A stretch of 64,000 nt of DNA, taken from NCBI GenBank assembly GCA_947311845.1, contig CAMZMU010000059.1, positions 34,357,777 through 34,421,776 of the forward strand. The letters run 5' to 3'. The stretch comes from Poa pratensis. Its lineage: Eukaryota > Streptophyta > Magnoliopsida > Poales > Poaceae. The notes under the pieces are model-generated. The model saw only the letters and a list, made by a program, of their open reading frames with translations, searched no databases and was not told where the DNA came from. Of the stretch, positions 51,607 through 63,636 are shown in pieces (the first letter of the stretch is position 1; each line of letters begins with the position of its first letter). Both the position numbers and the translations under genes were made by a program.

Positions 51607-52952
51607 AAGAGCTGAGAGGGTTAGTATTAGACTTTCCGTATTAGATTCTGAGAATATAGGATTCAACCTTATAAGTAAGTGTTTTGTAAAACAAATTTGT
51701 TGGTTTGTTTAATTGTTGTAGGTGCTTACTCGCTCCACCATTTATGTGTTTTGGAGGTCTAAGATTTTCAATTGCTCAAATCGTAGAGTTGTCTGGAAAT
51801 CCTTCACGATCTATATCAAATGAACAAATCCATGATGTTGTGTTTCTTCACCATATTGATGACCTCTCAAAGCATATGGATTCTTTACTAATATTATCTC
51901 TCTATTTTAAGTCAATGGCATGCCATTCCATGTTCTTGAACCTATTCAGGATGGCAATGATCGACCAGCTTCAAGGTTAAAAAAAAAATTACACTCATAT
52001 CTTACCAAACTGAATTTATCGCTATGGTAGCGGACACTTACCAAACTGAATTCGTTTCCCCCATGTGAAGTGCTTTAGAAGTTCCTCAGTACATCAAAAG
52101 ACGTCAACAAGTCCAGGGGGAACTTCATAATATGCGTCGACACATGAACTGAAGGAGAAGTTCTACGGTGTGCCTTGGGCCAGGAGCAAGGTTTGGCCGC
52201 AAGCGAGCATGACAAGCTCCTCTTGCAATGCCAAACCTTTTCTTTTTGGAGTTGCAGCCGGTTCATTTTTATAAAGCGACTGGGCTGATGATGTATTACA
52301 GTCTTTCTTTGCATCATGTACTCATGACGGTACTAGCACATAAGTTCTGGAGAAGTGCATATATTATTCGGCATCTGTGTAGCATACAACTTAAGTTTGT
52401 TTTAAATTTCAGATATGAACTTACTAATATGTAATCTGTTATACTTGCAAGTTACAAACGAGTTAATATTGTTTTCCAAAAAGGTCTACATTATAGTTCC
52501 GGAAGTGCATTATTTGTGGGTTACAAATTATTTATACTCATTAATATTTGTTTGATTGTTTTGAATTTATTTGGTTAACATTTGGATCAGATATTTTAGA
52601 ACAATTTAAAGCGGACTAAAATTTTGTGCATTAGTAAATATATGTGGGTTGCAAGTTAACATTTTGGAGAAGTGCATTAGTAAATCTACAAGGGATTAGA
52701 GGGATAGTCGAGTCGGAGCCCGCGGCTGGAGGGTGTTGAAGGAGGTGCTCGGTGGTAGTCAGGACGGCGAGGCAAAGGCAGAGCAACGGATTGGGCGGGC
52801 CGCGGTGATTTTGTCATTATGCGGTCAGAAAACACTGCGTCGTCGCTTCACTTACGTGTGGCCACCATTTAATTAACCTCCTCTTTCCAAACACAAGTTA
52901 TAGATACATATATTTAGATGGACAATTGACTTAGAGTAATGGAAGGGAACCT
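51607..52952. other. No gene assigned; one open stretch
   Basis: A 91-codon plus-strand open stretch at 51705-51980 (LSGNPSRSISNEQIHDVV, HHIDDLSKHMDSLL) is preceded by TTGTAG and could be an exon, but it matches no family I know. The rest is AT-rich and non-coding. Confidence 0.3.
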
Positions 52953-52968
52953 ATGCCACCGAGTTTGC

Positions 52969-54141
52969 GACCCCCTCGCGCCGCCACCCCAGGGCGGTGC
53001 CAGGGGGATTCCGATCCAGCCGCGCTCCTCCCCCTCCGATCTGCCGGCGAGCCTGCCGCCGCTGCCGCCGGCCTTGGCCGCGGTGGTGGCGGCGCCCGAC
53101 GCCAAAAACGGCCTAGGGCTGGAGGTTGTGGCGGCAACCCCGGGCGTGGCTGGGGCGCCCCGGGCAGTGCGCCGGGCACGGCGGCCAGGGCGGCTCCCTG
53201 GCCGGACGACGGCGAGCGGTGGCCCCATGGGCGGCGGCGGTGGCCGTGGATCTTGGCATCTCGGCCAGATCCGTCCTGGCTCGGTTTTGGCCAGCCGGGG
53301 CGCGAGATGAGGCTGGTGGGAGGCGGACGGAGATCCTCCACCGGCGTTCCGTCGGCGGCGTCCGTCTTCACGGCGGCGGTGCTCGCGGATCCACTCAGCA
53401 TCGAGTTTTGGGCGACGCGGCCTCCGGTGAAAACCGCGCCGACTACGGTCTTGGCGGACGATGGCGGCGTCTCTGACGTCGTTCCCTCTTGAGGCATCGT
53501 CGTTGCAGGTCGCGTCACCAAGCTTGGGATGTTCCAGGGGAAACCCTAGATCTGGGTCTCCCGGATCGGACGATGACGGCTCTTTCAGGGTCGTTCTCCC
53601 TCCTGAGGGCATCGTTTTGGAGCTGTGCTGGTTGGGACGGGCAAGAGGAGGAGTGGTGTTCCATCTACCGCAAGGCACACGGCGGGTCCCGGCAGCATGG
53701 AGCAGCGGGGTCTCGGCGGCGGGCGCGTGATGATGGACGCGCGCAGGAGGAGGCGCAGTCTGGTGCCATGGTGGCATCGACGGCAGGCCTGTCGAGTATC
53801 ATACGGATCTTAACCCTGAAGAGTCCGATGGCGGTGGCTCGATGGTGGTGACGGCTTCTTACTTCAGGAGTCTGCTAGACCGGATGAACGCTCTCGTTTC
53901 GCCACAAGGGCGCCTCGGGGTACCTGTTCCCGGTTCCTAGCTGGTGGGTGGAGTTCGCGTTTTCATGGCACAAGGCCCTGTTTACATGATTACACTCATT
54001 GTCGAGTTCGTAGGTGTTGCGTGGTGGCTTCGGGTTTTTTTATGTATTTTTCTTTGCTAGACCTTTGTTGAATAAATTAATAAAAAAGCCGTATGCATCT
54101 TTTCGATGCAGAGGCTGGGACTCCCCTTTTATAAAAAAAAA
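52969..54141 (+). mobile_element. LINE-type retroposon, GC-rich, no reverse transcriptase
   Basis: Flanked by 16-bp duplications ATGCCACCGAGTTTGC (52953-52968 and 54142-54157). The 3' end GCATCTTTTCGATGCAGAGG followed by an A-run is the usual end of grass LINEs. The GC-rich body is open for up to about 287 codons on the minus strand, probably from composition. No RT, endonuclease or RNase H domain is readable. Confidence 0.9.
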
Positions 54142-54519
54142 ATGCCACCGAGTTTGCAACATCTACATATAAAAAATAAATAAGATGCAACATGTTAAGA
54201 GCCTACATGATAAACATAAAAATGATAACTAACTAAAAAACACGGTGAGTCATTTACTTGTATCCCGTAGCAACGCACGGACATTTAGCTAGTATATTAA
54301 AAAAAAATTAACATTGGTCTTGTTTGAACTTTGAAGTATCTCAGTGGGATAGAGATGATTTATCCCAAATCAGACACTTAGCAGAAAATATATGCACTAA
54401 GCGCATATGAACATCATTGATGTGAGTCGAACATTTTTGTATATTATGATCCATTGCACACTTTTCATGGTCCCACTAAAGATGGCTCTCATTGGGAACT
54501 CTGTATAGAATGATAGCAT

Positions 54520-54910
54520 CAGTGACGGAGCCACGCCCTACGCAACCATGACCATGGTCCGGTTTTAACTAAATATCGTTGTAGTTTACGTAGCAGTAAT
54601 GTGCTACAACCTACAGTGCATGAAGCTGGCCTGAGTGCATGATATCACCGATGTACTTGAGGAGTATAAACACGATGTCCACACGCGTGTGTCCACATGC
54701 GTGTGCCTCCACCGGGGGCTGAGGCCGGAAATAAGCTCAGGAAGGGCCAAACATGGTTATCATCCATTAAGGAGGGCCAACCATGTTAATTTTCTCCAAA
54801 AATCTTTTCTAAACCTGGCTTGTGTATAAAAATTACGTCGGTGTAGCATGCCGGGGGGGGGGGGGGGGGGGGGGGTGAGGCACCTACTCGTCCCCCTAGC
54901 TCCTCCACTG
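54520..54910. mobile_element. Possible hAT-like relic with G23 tract
   Basis: CAGTGACGGAGCCACG at the left and TAGCTCCTCCACTG at the right are imperfect inverted repeats of hAT type. No 8-bp duplication is found, so it is tentative. It contains an uninterrupted G23 run at 54853-54875. Confidence 0.4.
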
Positions 54911-56676
54911 GCCTCCACCATCCCTCACAAATCGGGTAAGTCATGTCAGGTTGAGGCGTCTGACACGTCTATGCAATTGGTTCTAGGCCTGGAAAGGGAG
55001 ATAGGCACGACATGGCGGCAAGGATGGTCGCGCGGAGCCATCCGTTGCGATCGCCCACTACTCACTTCTCCTTTCACTACTACACGCTGATATATGGAAA
55101 CGGGCTATATGGTTCGTTGGGAACGGACAAGGGCTTTGTCGTCCCGACATGGTAACTAATGAGAAACCTCAATGGAAACTGTTATTTACTGTTGCTTGTG
55201 TTTTCATGGCCAACAATTGCAGAATTAAGATTGTTCACATAAGTAACATGCATTAGTTACGACCTAATCCGAAAACCCGTTTTTGATTCTTACAATACAA
55301 AAAAAAAGCAGATCAGCGACATAGCCTCGTTGCATTGTAGACGGGGCCTCGCTTCTACACCTTTATGGCCGCCACAAGAATTTATACGTAAGAAAATTTA
55401 GAAAATCAACTATGTCTTACAAGACATTAGTTCATATAAATATTGCATGAAATCAGCTCTACCGGACTTTGGCATCTCATTAGAAACCTCGTTCTATTTA
55501 GACCAAAACCAGAAAAAAGCTAGACCAGCATTACTATCCAATGCATACCAAGTGCAAGGGTGGCATGCACAGCTAGCTAACCTCTAAGGCCCAATGATGA
55601 GGGAATTTTTTACCAATAAAGGGTAAAGAAACAAGAAATGCCAACAAGCATAAACTACACAAAGGGTTTTGAGGACACACCATATAACTACACCAAACAC
55701 CTACATAGGCTCATATGCTCTGGATTATGTAGCTTTTAACACCTCCAGAGACTTGTATGAACCTAGTTGTTAGGTTTGCACACCAAGAATCACGTGTTAA
55801 GATATTTGAAAGAGTGAAGTGGACAAGAATATATATATATATAAATACCATCGATATAAAAGCCGCTGAATAACACATAGAGGGACGATATGATTCTTGT
55901 CTTTTGTTTGCCTTGATTAGGCTTGTGATGATTTCAGTGTAACAGCCCTCTTCTCAAAGGTCTGACAAACAAAACTAAATATATGTTACTAGTGTAAGTG
56001 CTTAACCTTAGAATAAGCATATTTAAAAAGGTAGACTCGAATAGTATGGTTTAAGGTTAATATATATTAATACTTATAGTAGCACCTTTCTAAATTAATT
56101 ATACAACAATAGATACTTGAAGGCCTATTTGAGAAACAATGTACATCAATTGTAACATTATTCAAAAGAAGTATAAAATTTTCGTATAAATTGGTGAAAG
56201 TGATTGATTTTAGGCTATGTGGATTGTTTGTTTTTGTGCCACCCATCGGTGTGCCCGCTAGTGATTATAATATTTTAGAAGGAATTTAGTCTAGCCTTTG
56301 TTCCTCGATCCTTTTATGTGATCCTTTTCTGTGGTGCCGCTCGGAATAATCAATTGATGCCAAGGGTAATGTGGGATATATGTAGCGTACTAATTCCAAT
56401 TTGAATCATAAACCAAGGCTCCTAGCTAACTAATCCAACCATTATCATTAGTAGTATACAAGGAGTCTAATCTATCTTAAAGTCCCAAAACACACATCCG
56501 AGTGTGTGCCAAAACCGAACAAAAATTCCGATTCACAATCTTTATCAATTCATGGATCCAACCCATGAACAATTTGGTTATTCCAATATACATGTGACCA
56601 TCTTGTTGCAATGTATAGCGCGCCAGCCGGTGGCAACGCTATTAATACTTATAAAAGAGAGTGGGAGACGAGAAAA
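54911..56676. other. No gene recognised
   Basis: AT-rich DNA with short frames. An (AT)n stretch is at about 55830-55843. Confidence 0.4.
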
Positions 56677-57424
56677 CACTAGTAGGAAATAGCTTATAGG
56701 AGACCAGCTACAAGTGGTGTCTCATGTTTTCACACGCCACTAGGCAAGGCGGACAACAAACACCACTAATAGTACGATACCAGTGGCGTGTGTTTGCTGG
56801 ACGTGCCACTGGTATTACCCAACCAACACCACAAACAGCCACCTGCCGCGAGAGGTGAGGAACCACACTACTTGTCGTCCCACTCCACTCTCCTCTTTAC
56901 TCTCTCTCTCTCTCTCTCTCGTGTCCCCGTGACCAACCACAACCCACTGCCCGCGAACGGGGGTTGAAACATCAGAAGTCGGTATCTTTCTCGTGTTCGT
57001 TCCTTTCGCTCCACCTTCCTCGCACCTCCTTCCTACGACACCGAGAAATTACTCCTTCCCCCATCTACCCTCGACCCCAAGCGCATCCATGGCTCCCTGC
57101 CCCGGTGGCCAACCACAACCCGCTGCCCCGCTCCCTGACCCATGCGTCGTCATGCTCCGCCAGCGCCCAATCCCACGCCTCCGCCGTCCCCTTTGCCAAG
57201 ACGGTCGCTGCCCGCACCATAGGTCAAATCCTCCACCATCGACCCCTTGCCCCGTCGCGCTAGGGTTTCCAACCCCTAGCGCCGGCGGCCGTTCTTCGTG
57301 GCACACCATCGGATGGCCATTACGGACGACGACGATCTCTGGTCCTCCACCGCCGCCCCTCTTCGCCGCGCAGGCTACAAAGATGGGCACTGACAGAAAC
57401 GAGTGCTCACAATCTCCGTTGGTG

Positions 57425-57461
<37 letters not shown>

Positions 57462-59225
57462 GCCGCCGCCATGTCCCGTCCCACGCCGCCGCTGCACCGT
57501 GGATGTCTGGGCGCGCTGCTCTCGGCCGCCACCGCCACGCCCTCGGTGAGGGCCAATCTCGTCTCCCCTCTCTTCCCCTGATAAAATGTGTAGATTTATT
57601 TGAGATTTAGATGAATTAATATTTGATATTTAACCTACTAGAATGAATGAATATTTGATATTTAACCTACTAGATTTATATGAGTGAATATTCCATACCA
57701 GCAGCCAACCCGGATGTGCTAGTAATTTAACCTACTAGTTGATGAAATGTGCTAGTACATTTGTGTGAGATTTAGATGAATAAATATTTGATATATAGTT
57801 GATGAAATTTTGTTATAAATGTGTTGATAAAATTTGATGTTTAGATGCATGGATATTGATTTAAAAAATGAAATGTTGATTTAGTTGAATAGGATATGTC
57901 GCCGTGTCAAATATGCAAACCGAATTGCATGAGGGAATCAAATAGTGGATCCTCGTTACCGTTAAGCTTCGCGAGGGCCACTTGAGTTCAATGGTAGTTA
58001 ATAAACACTTAATTTTCATACACTTTGTAACAACTTTTGGATCCTCGTTTTAGTATATAATATTTTTCTTTTGCTTTTGTTTCATAGATTGTACCATGCA
58101 ACGTGAGAATTGAGTTGAATGAGTTAACCGGCTCTGAGGTGCATTTTCTTGCTCATGGTTCCCTGTACCATGTCGACGTGACGAAAACATCCACCAAGAG
58201 GGAGGCGTTCGTTTCCGCCAACCGTCTGACTGTCCGGGGACAAATGGTTCATTTGTCTTTGACCTTACCACGACCCACGATGAGTGCAATCTAGATGAAC
58301 ATTGTGGACGAGGGTGAAGAGGCCGGGAGTTGTGAGGACGCCCAGATGGATGTGGACGAGGGTGCTGATGACCCATATCAGTTTACCATCTTCGCCTAAA
58401 GAAGCGATATATCTTGGGGACCATGAGAAAGCCCGCCTACTTCAGCTTCTACCGCCAATCGGTACCTACATCGGGGTTCCTTTTGTAGTTTTGTGACTCG
58501 TCTTATGGCCACAAATCTGAACAACAACATGATGGTATGTTTCTAAACTTATTTTTCTTCCCTATTTTGTAATTATCACGCATGTGCGGTGTGTAATTCT
58601 TCTCTTTCGGTTTTTCATCCCAGAAATACCTGAGAGACTAACGCACATGAGTGGCATCCCGGGTGAAGGAAGAGCTAGAGTCGTCAGTTGTGTTTCATAC
58701 AACACGGACGTTGACGGCCGCATCGATTTCGCCAGGCAGGAGTGAGGAGTTCCACATGGGCAAGAATTTGGAGGTTGCACATGCAGTTCTTTTTACACTA
58801 TGGAACTCCAACCGCCGCAACTATGATGTGAAGATTGTCATGGAGATAATCTAGTGCTCCTACTTATGTCACTTTGCATTGTCAAAAAGTTATATGTTTG
58901 GTGCTAGTGAAAATAAGTTAGTTTTATGTTAATTTGTCGAGAAGTTCTTGTTACGATAATACTGATGTTAAAATGTTGTAAATGCTGCCATGGCGGAAAA
59001 AACGAGCCAAGATGCTCATTTTGCTGCTGTGGCAAGTTTTTTTAGTCCTTTAATGCATATTAGTGGCGTGTTGGCCTATTAGCACGCAACTAGTATTTCT
59101 GTTACATGTGGCATGGATCGGGCACACCACCAGTATGTAAGTAACGGTTGGCATGTGCATCACATGCCATTAGTAACCATTATCAGTGGCGGATACTCTC
59201 CAGTAGTGGCTATTTCCTACTAATG
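56677..59225. mobile_element. CACTA-like non-autonomous element (2.55 kb)
   Basis: Ends CACTAGTAGGAAATAGC and GGCTATTTCCTACTAATG are inverted repeats (the right end has drifted from TAGTG). Both ends carry repeated CCACTGGTA/TACCAGTGG motifs, typical CACTA subterminal repeats. Flanking trinucleotides AAA and AGA do not match. The interior has a GC-rich leader with TC repeats (56900-57580) and decayed coding at 58080-58290 (LTGSEVHFLAHGSLYHVDV) and 58640-58850. No TNP1/TNP2 motif is recognised, so the internal sequence may be captured. Confidence 0.7.
57427..57459 (+). repeat. (TC)n microsatellite
   Basis: Uninterrupted TC dinucleotides, about 16 units, inside the CACTA-like element. Confidence 0.95.
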
Positions 59226-59321
59226 AGAGGCAATGAAACGGCATAAAAAAGAGGCGGAAAGACAGAACTGCATAATGGTGAGAAAATGAGGCTGTTCTAC
59301 TAATTATAATGCATTTTTAAA

Positions 59322-59920
59322 ATGCGTGAAAGAAACACGTGTTGACTGAAATTACCGTTCACGAAGTTTCCTATAATGACATATCACTATGGGCAAACTG
59401 TATTTATCATTACACATACAATTGAGTTAATATAAACGTGTGTGATATGGTCAATCTTCCAAAACGGATAAGTTATAAGAATCAGGTGCGATATTTCTTC
59501 ACGAATCACGACAAACCGTGTATGATGTACTAAACATCGAAAACGTTTGTAAAAAGCACTGACGGCTGTAAAATTGTATCTTAATCGATGTCACATCAGA
59601 ATGCCTCATCCATGCGAGATTATGCGTGAAAGAAACACGTGTTGACTGAAATTACCGTTCACGAAGTTTCCTATAATGACATATCACTATGGTCAAACTG
59701 TATTTATCATTACACATACAATTGAGTTAATATAAACGTGTGTGATATGGTCAATCTTCCAAAACGGATAAGTCATAAGAATCAGGTGCGATATTTCTTC
59801 ACGAATCACGACAAACCGTGTATGATGTACTAAACATCGAAAACGTTTGTAAAAAGCACTGACGGCTGTAAAATTGTATCTTAATCGATATGTCACATCG
59901 AATGCCTCATCCATGCGAGA
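59322..59920. repeat. Tandem direct duplication, 300-bp period
   Basis: 59322-59621 is repeated at 59622-59920 with only a few changes (GGGCAAACTG/GGTCAAACTG, AGTTATAAG/AGTCATAAG, CGATGTCACATCAG/CGATATGTCACATCG). No coding or transposon ends are seen. Confidence 0.92.
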
Positions 59921-60223
59921 TTGAGGAAATTAAGTTACCCCATCCGTACCAGCGGCTAGCAAATGCGGTGCACTCTAAGGACCAACAAGGTGGATAAACA
60001 AAGTCAACAACTCTAGATCCAAATAAAGAGTATGAACAACAAATGTTTAGATCTGGTTCTTAGTCAATCTTTATTTTAATGCATTGGTGAAAGTTTGACA
60101 TAAGATAGACACCGCCACACCGGAAGACTGGAGTGAAAAATAAACCCTTACAAAAAAAATTATCAAAAAACTTATGCGTTGGTGATGGACGCTCCCGAAG
60201 AAATATTATGTGTCCCGTGAAGA

Positions 60224-60275
60224 TTATTGTTCTCTTAACAAGTTGACAAGCTTGAGCAGGTTCACATGGGAGGAC
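60224..60275 (-). pseudogene. Displaced C-terminal tail of the UDP-glycosyltransferase
   Basis: Minus-strand reading VNLLKLVNLLREQ followed by TAA (60224-60226), the typical end of UGT83-type enzymes. It was separated from the gene body by the LINE at 60276-61186. The LINE's target duplication (60254-60268, extendable to 60275 with one mismatch) repeats the codons for SSHVNLL. Confidence 0.9.
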
Positions 60276-61186
60276 AGCTCACCGCTGCCTGCCTGACTTG
60301 GCTACGGGTGACATGCGAACGCGATCCTTTCCCCTCCTCGCGCTACAGTAAAAAGCGGAGAAAGAGTGGCGATCTCGAGTTTCCGCCGGCGTTTTCGCCC
60401 GTTCCCTCCGCCTCCGGCGCCGTCTCGGCGTTGCGAGGTGGGGGGAACCGGTGGATCTCGTCGCGCGGCAGTAGATTAGGTCTAGCTATGCTTTTCCTTT
60501 CCTTCCTCGTCGGAGTTGCTCTGGAGATGTCTCCGACGGCGGTGAAGAATAATTTCTCCGCTCCCTTTCTCCGGTCCGGCGGCGTGCTCGTCGGGAGGGT
60601 GCTGGAGTTTGTGTACTCCCTGCAGGTGGGTGACAAGGCGACGTTTCCTACTCTGCGCTGTGGAGTCCCTGTCCTTCGGATCGGTCGCTGCTGCACTGTC
60701 TTCTTCCTCAGGGACGGTGTGGGGTCTGTAAGGTGCTGTGAGGAGGTTTGGCTGTGGAAATTTCTGTGGTTTGAGAAAGTGTGGCGAGCGGCCCCGGTGC
60801 TGGCAGTCCCTTCGCGGGGACAGGGGCTGAGGTCGGAGGAGATCGGGGCGGTTCCGCCCCGGCCGATGCGCTACAGCGGCTTGGATGTCGTCGCTCTGCG
60901 ACCGTCCACTCTTGAGGTTCATGTTAGCAGCTCGTGCTGCCAGGATTCTTCTTTGTGCCATGGATTGGCTTCTGCAGGTTCGCTCCGGCGGCGGCGGAGC
61001 CAGGCGGCGGACAAATCGAAGTTGACAACCTCCAGGGTCCTATTTGTAATCTTTCTTTCTTGTGAGGTTGTTTTAGCAAATGTGTTAGCGAGGTGGGTTT
61101 TCTCAGCCTTCGCGTTGTATTCGGACCTTGTAATCGTTTCTTTCAGGTGAATACAATGCTCTCGTGTTATCAAAAAAAAAAGAAAA
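60276..61186 (+). mobile_element. LINE-type retroposon inserted in the last codons of the UGT gene
   Basis: Flanked by GAGCAGGTTCACATG at 60254-60268 and 61187-61201 (22 bp with one mismatch: 60254-60275 and 61187-61208). The A-run at 61172-61181 shows plus orientation, opposite to the UGT gene. The GC-rich body has open frames but no RT domain. Confidence 0.92.
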
Positions 61187-62635
61187 GAGCAGGTTCACAT
61201 GCGAGGACCCTCCCTCCGCGATGCTCGCGCACGCAGTGTCCTTCCACATGGCAACGCTCTCCTTGATCTTCTCGTCGGACAGCAGCTGCGCTACTTTGTT
61301 CCTGATCTCCTCCTTGGTGACAACCCCTCGCTCGTCGGCGAGGAGCTTGACGCCCGTGCCCCACACGTTGCAGACGAAGCTCTGATTACAGAACTGGTCG
61401 GCGAAGTAGGGCCAGCACAGGAACGGCACACCGTGCCGCAGACCTTCCATGGTGGAGTTCCACCCGCAGTGCGACACGAAGCAGGAGACCGAAGGGTGCG
61501 AGAGCACGCGCTGCTGGGGCGCCCAGCCCACGACCAGCCCTTTCCCCTTGACGCGGCACTTGAACGCGTCGAGCCAGCCCTCGCCGACCACCCCGTCGGT
61601 GATGTTCGGCCGAACCGCCCACAGGAAGGGCCTGCCAGTGAGCTCCAACCCGTCGGCGAGCTCCTCGAAACGCGCCGCGTCGAAGACGGCGAGGCTGCCG
61701 AATGCAACGTAGATGACCGAGCCACGGGTCTGCGCGTCGAGCCAGCCGATGCAGGTCGCGTCCTCCGGCCAGAACTGCCCAGTCGCCGACGAGCTCGACG
61801 CCGGCGGCACTTCGAGGGGCCCGACAGGCAGCGCGTTCGGGAGCAGATCGAGCGCCTCAGACTCGATATCCTCGAACGTGTTGCAGATGACGGTGGTGGC
61901 CGCCCGTATCGCCGGGTTGGTCTTGAGCACGTTCTTGATGAAAACCCTCATTCGATCCAGCGAGCTGCCCAGGTTGGCCCAGGGGGTCTTGGCCGCCTCG
62001 ATGGGCGGCATCTTGGGGCTCAGCTGGATCGTCTCGTTCCTCGTCACAGTACCTGATTTGATTGAACGTACCTCATAGCTCAGTCCGATTTCTTAACAAC
62101 GGTGTAAAGCATATAACAAAGTTGTTTAGGAGGTGAAATTTGATTTGGTTTTCTCTCTTACCACATTCGTCGAGGATGCCGTCCTCGATGAGCTTGGGAA
62201 CGTGCAGCCGGAGCGCCAAGACGGCGGCCGAGAAGGCAGAGAACAAGGCGACGCGGACAAACGCCGTGTCGGCCAGCTCCAGCGCCCAGGACATGGTCGC
62301 ATCGGCGATCACCCACTTGATCTTCTTGGATCTGATCATCTCCTCGAGGGGGCCGAGCATGGCGGCCGGCAAGCCGTTGGCCAGATGTCGGTGCGGTCGC
62401 CGTCGGGGCCCATGCCGTCCGGGAACGAGACCATGTGGATGCCGTCGGGGACGGCTCCCGTCTTGGCGGCCATGGCCTTGAGGACGCGGTCGTGGTTGAA
62501 GTCCGTATTCACGAAGTCAACCTCGAGCCCGTGGTCGACGAGCCGGTGGGAGAGCTCCATTAGAGGCATGACATGGCCCTGTGCCGGAAAGGGCAGCACC
62601 ATGACGTGAGGCTGGGGACTGGGAGGAGCTGCCAT
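61187..62635 (-). pseudogene. UDP-glycosyltransferase, UGT83A-like, disrupted by LINE and frameshift
   Basis: Family-1 enzymes move sugar from UDP-sugars to small lipophilic acceptors in the cytosol. Exon 1 62162-62635 starts [20 protein letters not shown], with the expected catalytic His in PAQGH. The intron 62053-62161 is GT-AG, and exon 2 runs from 62052. Across the junction it reads DECG-TVTRNETIQLSPKMPP as in UGT83A1-type proteins. The 44-residue PSPG box is complete (WAPQQ...HCGWNS...E...DQ, about 61390-61525). Two lesions: a frameshift near 62383 (GACATCTGGCC, bases missing) and the LINE after GGSSHVNLL, where the frame runs on into LINE sequence for about 24 codons. Without the LINE the C-terminus would be normal (60224-60275). 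Acceptor unknown. Confidence 0.9.
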
Positions 62636-62734
62636 TGACGCTAGCTTGCGGTAGTAGTGCCTCGCGTGAATGGGAAATTGGGAATATGTAATGGTGTGTT
62701 AGCTACAAGTACAAGAATATGTGAGATTTGTAAA

Positions 62735-62742
62735 CTTTATAG
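62735..62742 (-). promoter_or_regulatory. TATA box of the UGT gene
   Basis: CTATAAAG on the minus strand, 100 bp upstream of the ATG at 62635, in a region otherwise free of coding sequence. Confidence 0.55.
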
Positions 62743-62866
62743 TGTGGTGCTATGGCTGCACGCCACAATGCCACATGTGGTTGTGTGGGAGAGGCAGATG
62801 TATGGAACTTCGCCGGTTGCAACTGCTGGTCAGCTGTGTGGATAGAGATACCCGCCGATCGAAGTT

Positions 62867-63620
62867 TTTTTTTTGCAATTTTCACCACGTATATTCAACT
62901 GACAACCACGTACAAAGTACACAGAGGAAATACATAACCGGAATACGTAGAGGAAAAGGAACCACAGGCAACGAGAACGCCAACTTCACCGTCGCCGGAG
63001 ACGAGGGAGACCAACCACCACCTTGCCGCTGTCAGGGAAAGCTTTGCCCTATGAAGGACGCCGCCGTGACCGCCCGCCGCGCCGCGGCGGAGCTTCTGAC
63101 GATGAACGATTCGGGCGAGCGCCCCCCGATCCCATCTGCACCACCTTGCCATGGTCGCCAACGGAGCCGACGCCGGGAGAAGTCGTGGATCTCGCCGAGC
63201 CCGGGGTTCCGACCACCGGATCCGCCGCCAGCGCGGAGACCGCTGCACTGGACCTGGCGGGGGATCAACGCACGGCCCGGATCCACCGATCCGCGGCCGC
63301 CACAGAAGCAAGCTCGCCGCCGCGACGCTCCACCGAGCACCGCCGCCGGAGACGCGAACCTGCAGCAAAACCAACACCGGCGACCCCACCGCCTCCACGG
63401 CGCCGCCGGCTGAGGCCCCAAAAGAACCTACCATATCTACACCGAGAGGCGGGGATCCCCCACCCTCCCGTCGCCGGAGCGACCGGCGGAGGGCGAGGGA
63501 TCCGGCGGATCTGCGGAGAGGAGGTGGATCGGCTGGGAGAGAAGAAAAATATCGCCTCTCTCCACTACAGTGAACGGGAGGGGAGACGACCAGCGCGTCG
63601 TCTAAGTATTACTAGTGTTC
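62867..63620 (-). mobile_element. LINE-type retroposon upstream of the UGT gene
   Basis: Flanked by perfect 16-bp duplications CCCGCCGATCGAAGTT (62851-62866 and 63621-63636). The T-run at 62865-62874 is the inverted poly(A). GC-rich, no RT domain. It lies about 230 bp upstream of the UGT start. Confidence 0.92.
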
Positions 63621-63636
63621 CCCGCCGATCGAAGTT

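Noticed and set aside
52914..53777. 287-codon minus-strand frame as a gene
   Set aside because: It overlaps the target duplication and the LINE body, is composition-driven and has no domain.
59322..59920. CRISPR-like or satellite array
   Set aside because: There are only two 300-bp copies, with no spacers and no further repeats.
60266..61150. 294-codon plus-strand frame as a gene
   Set aside because: It coincides with the LINE inserted in the UGT gene, bounded by that LINE's target duplications.
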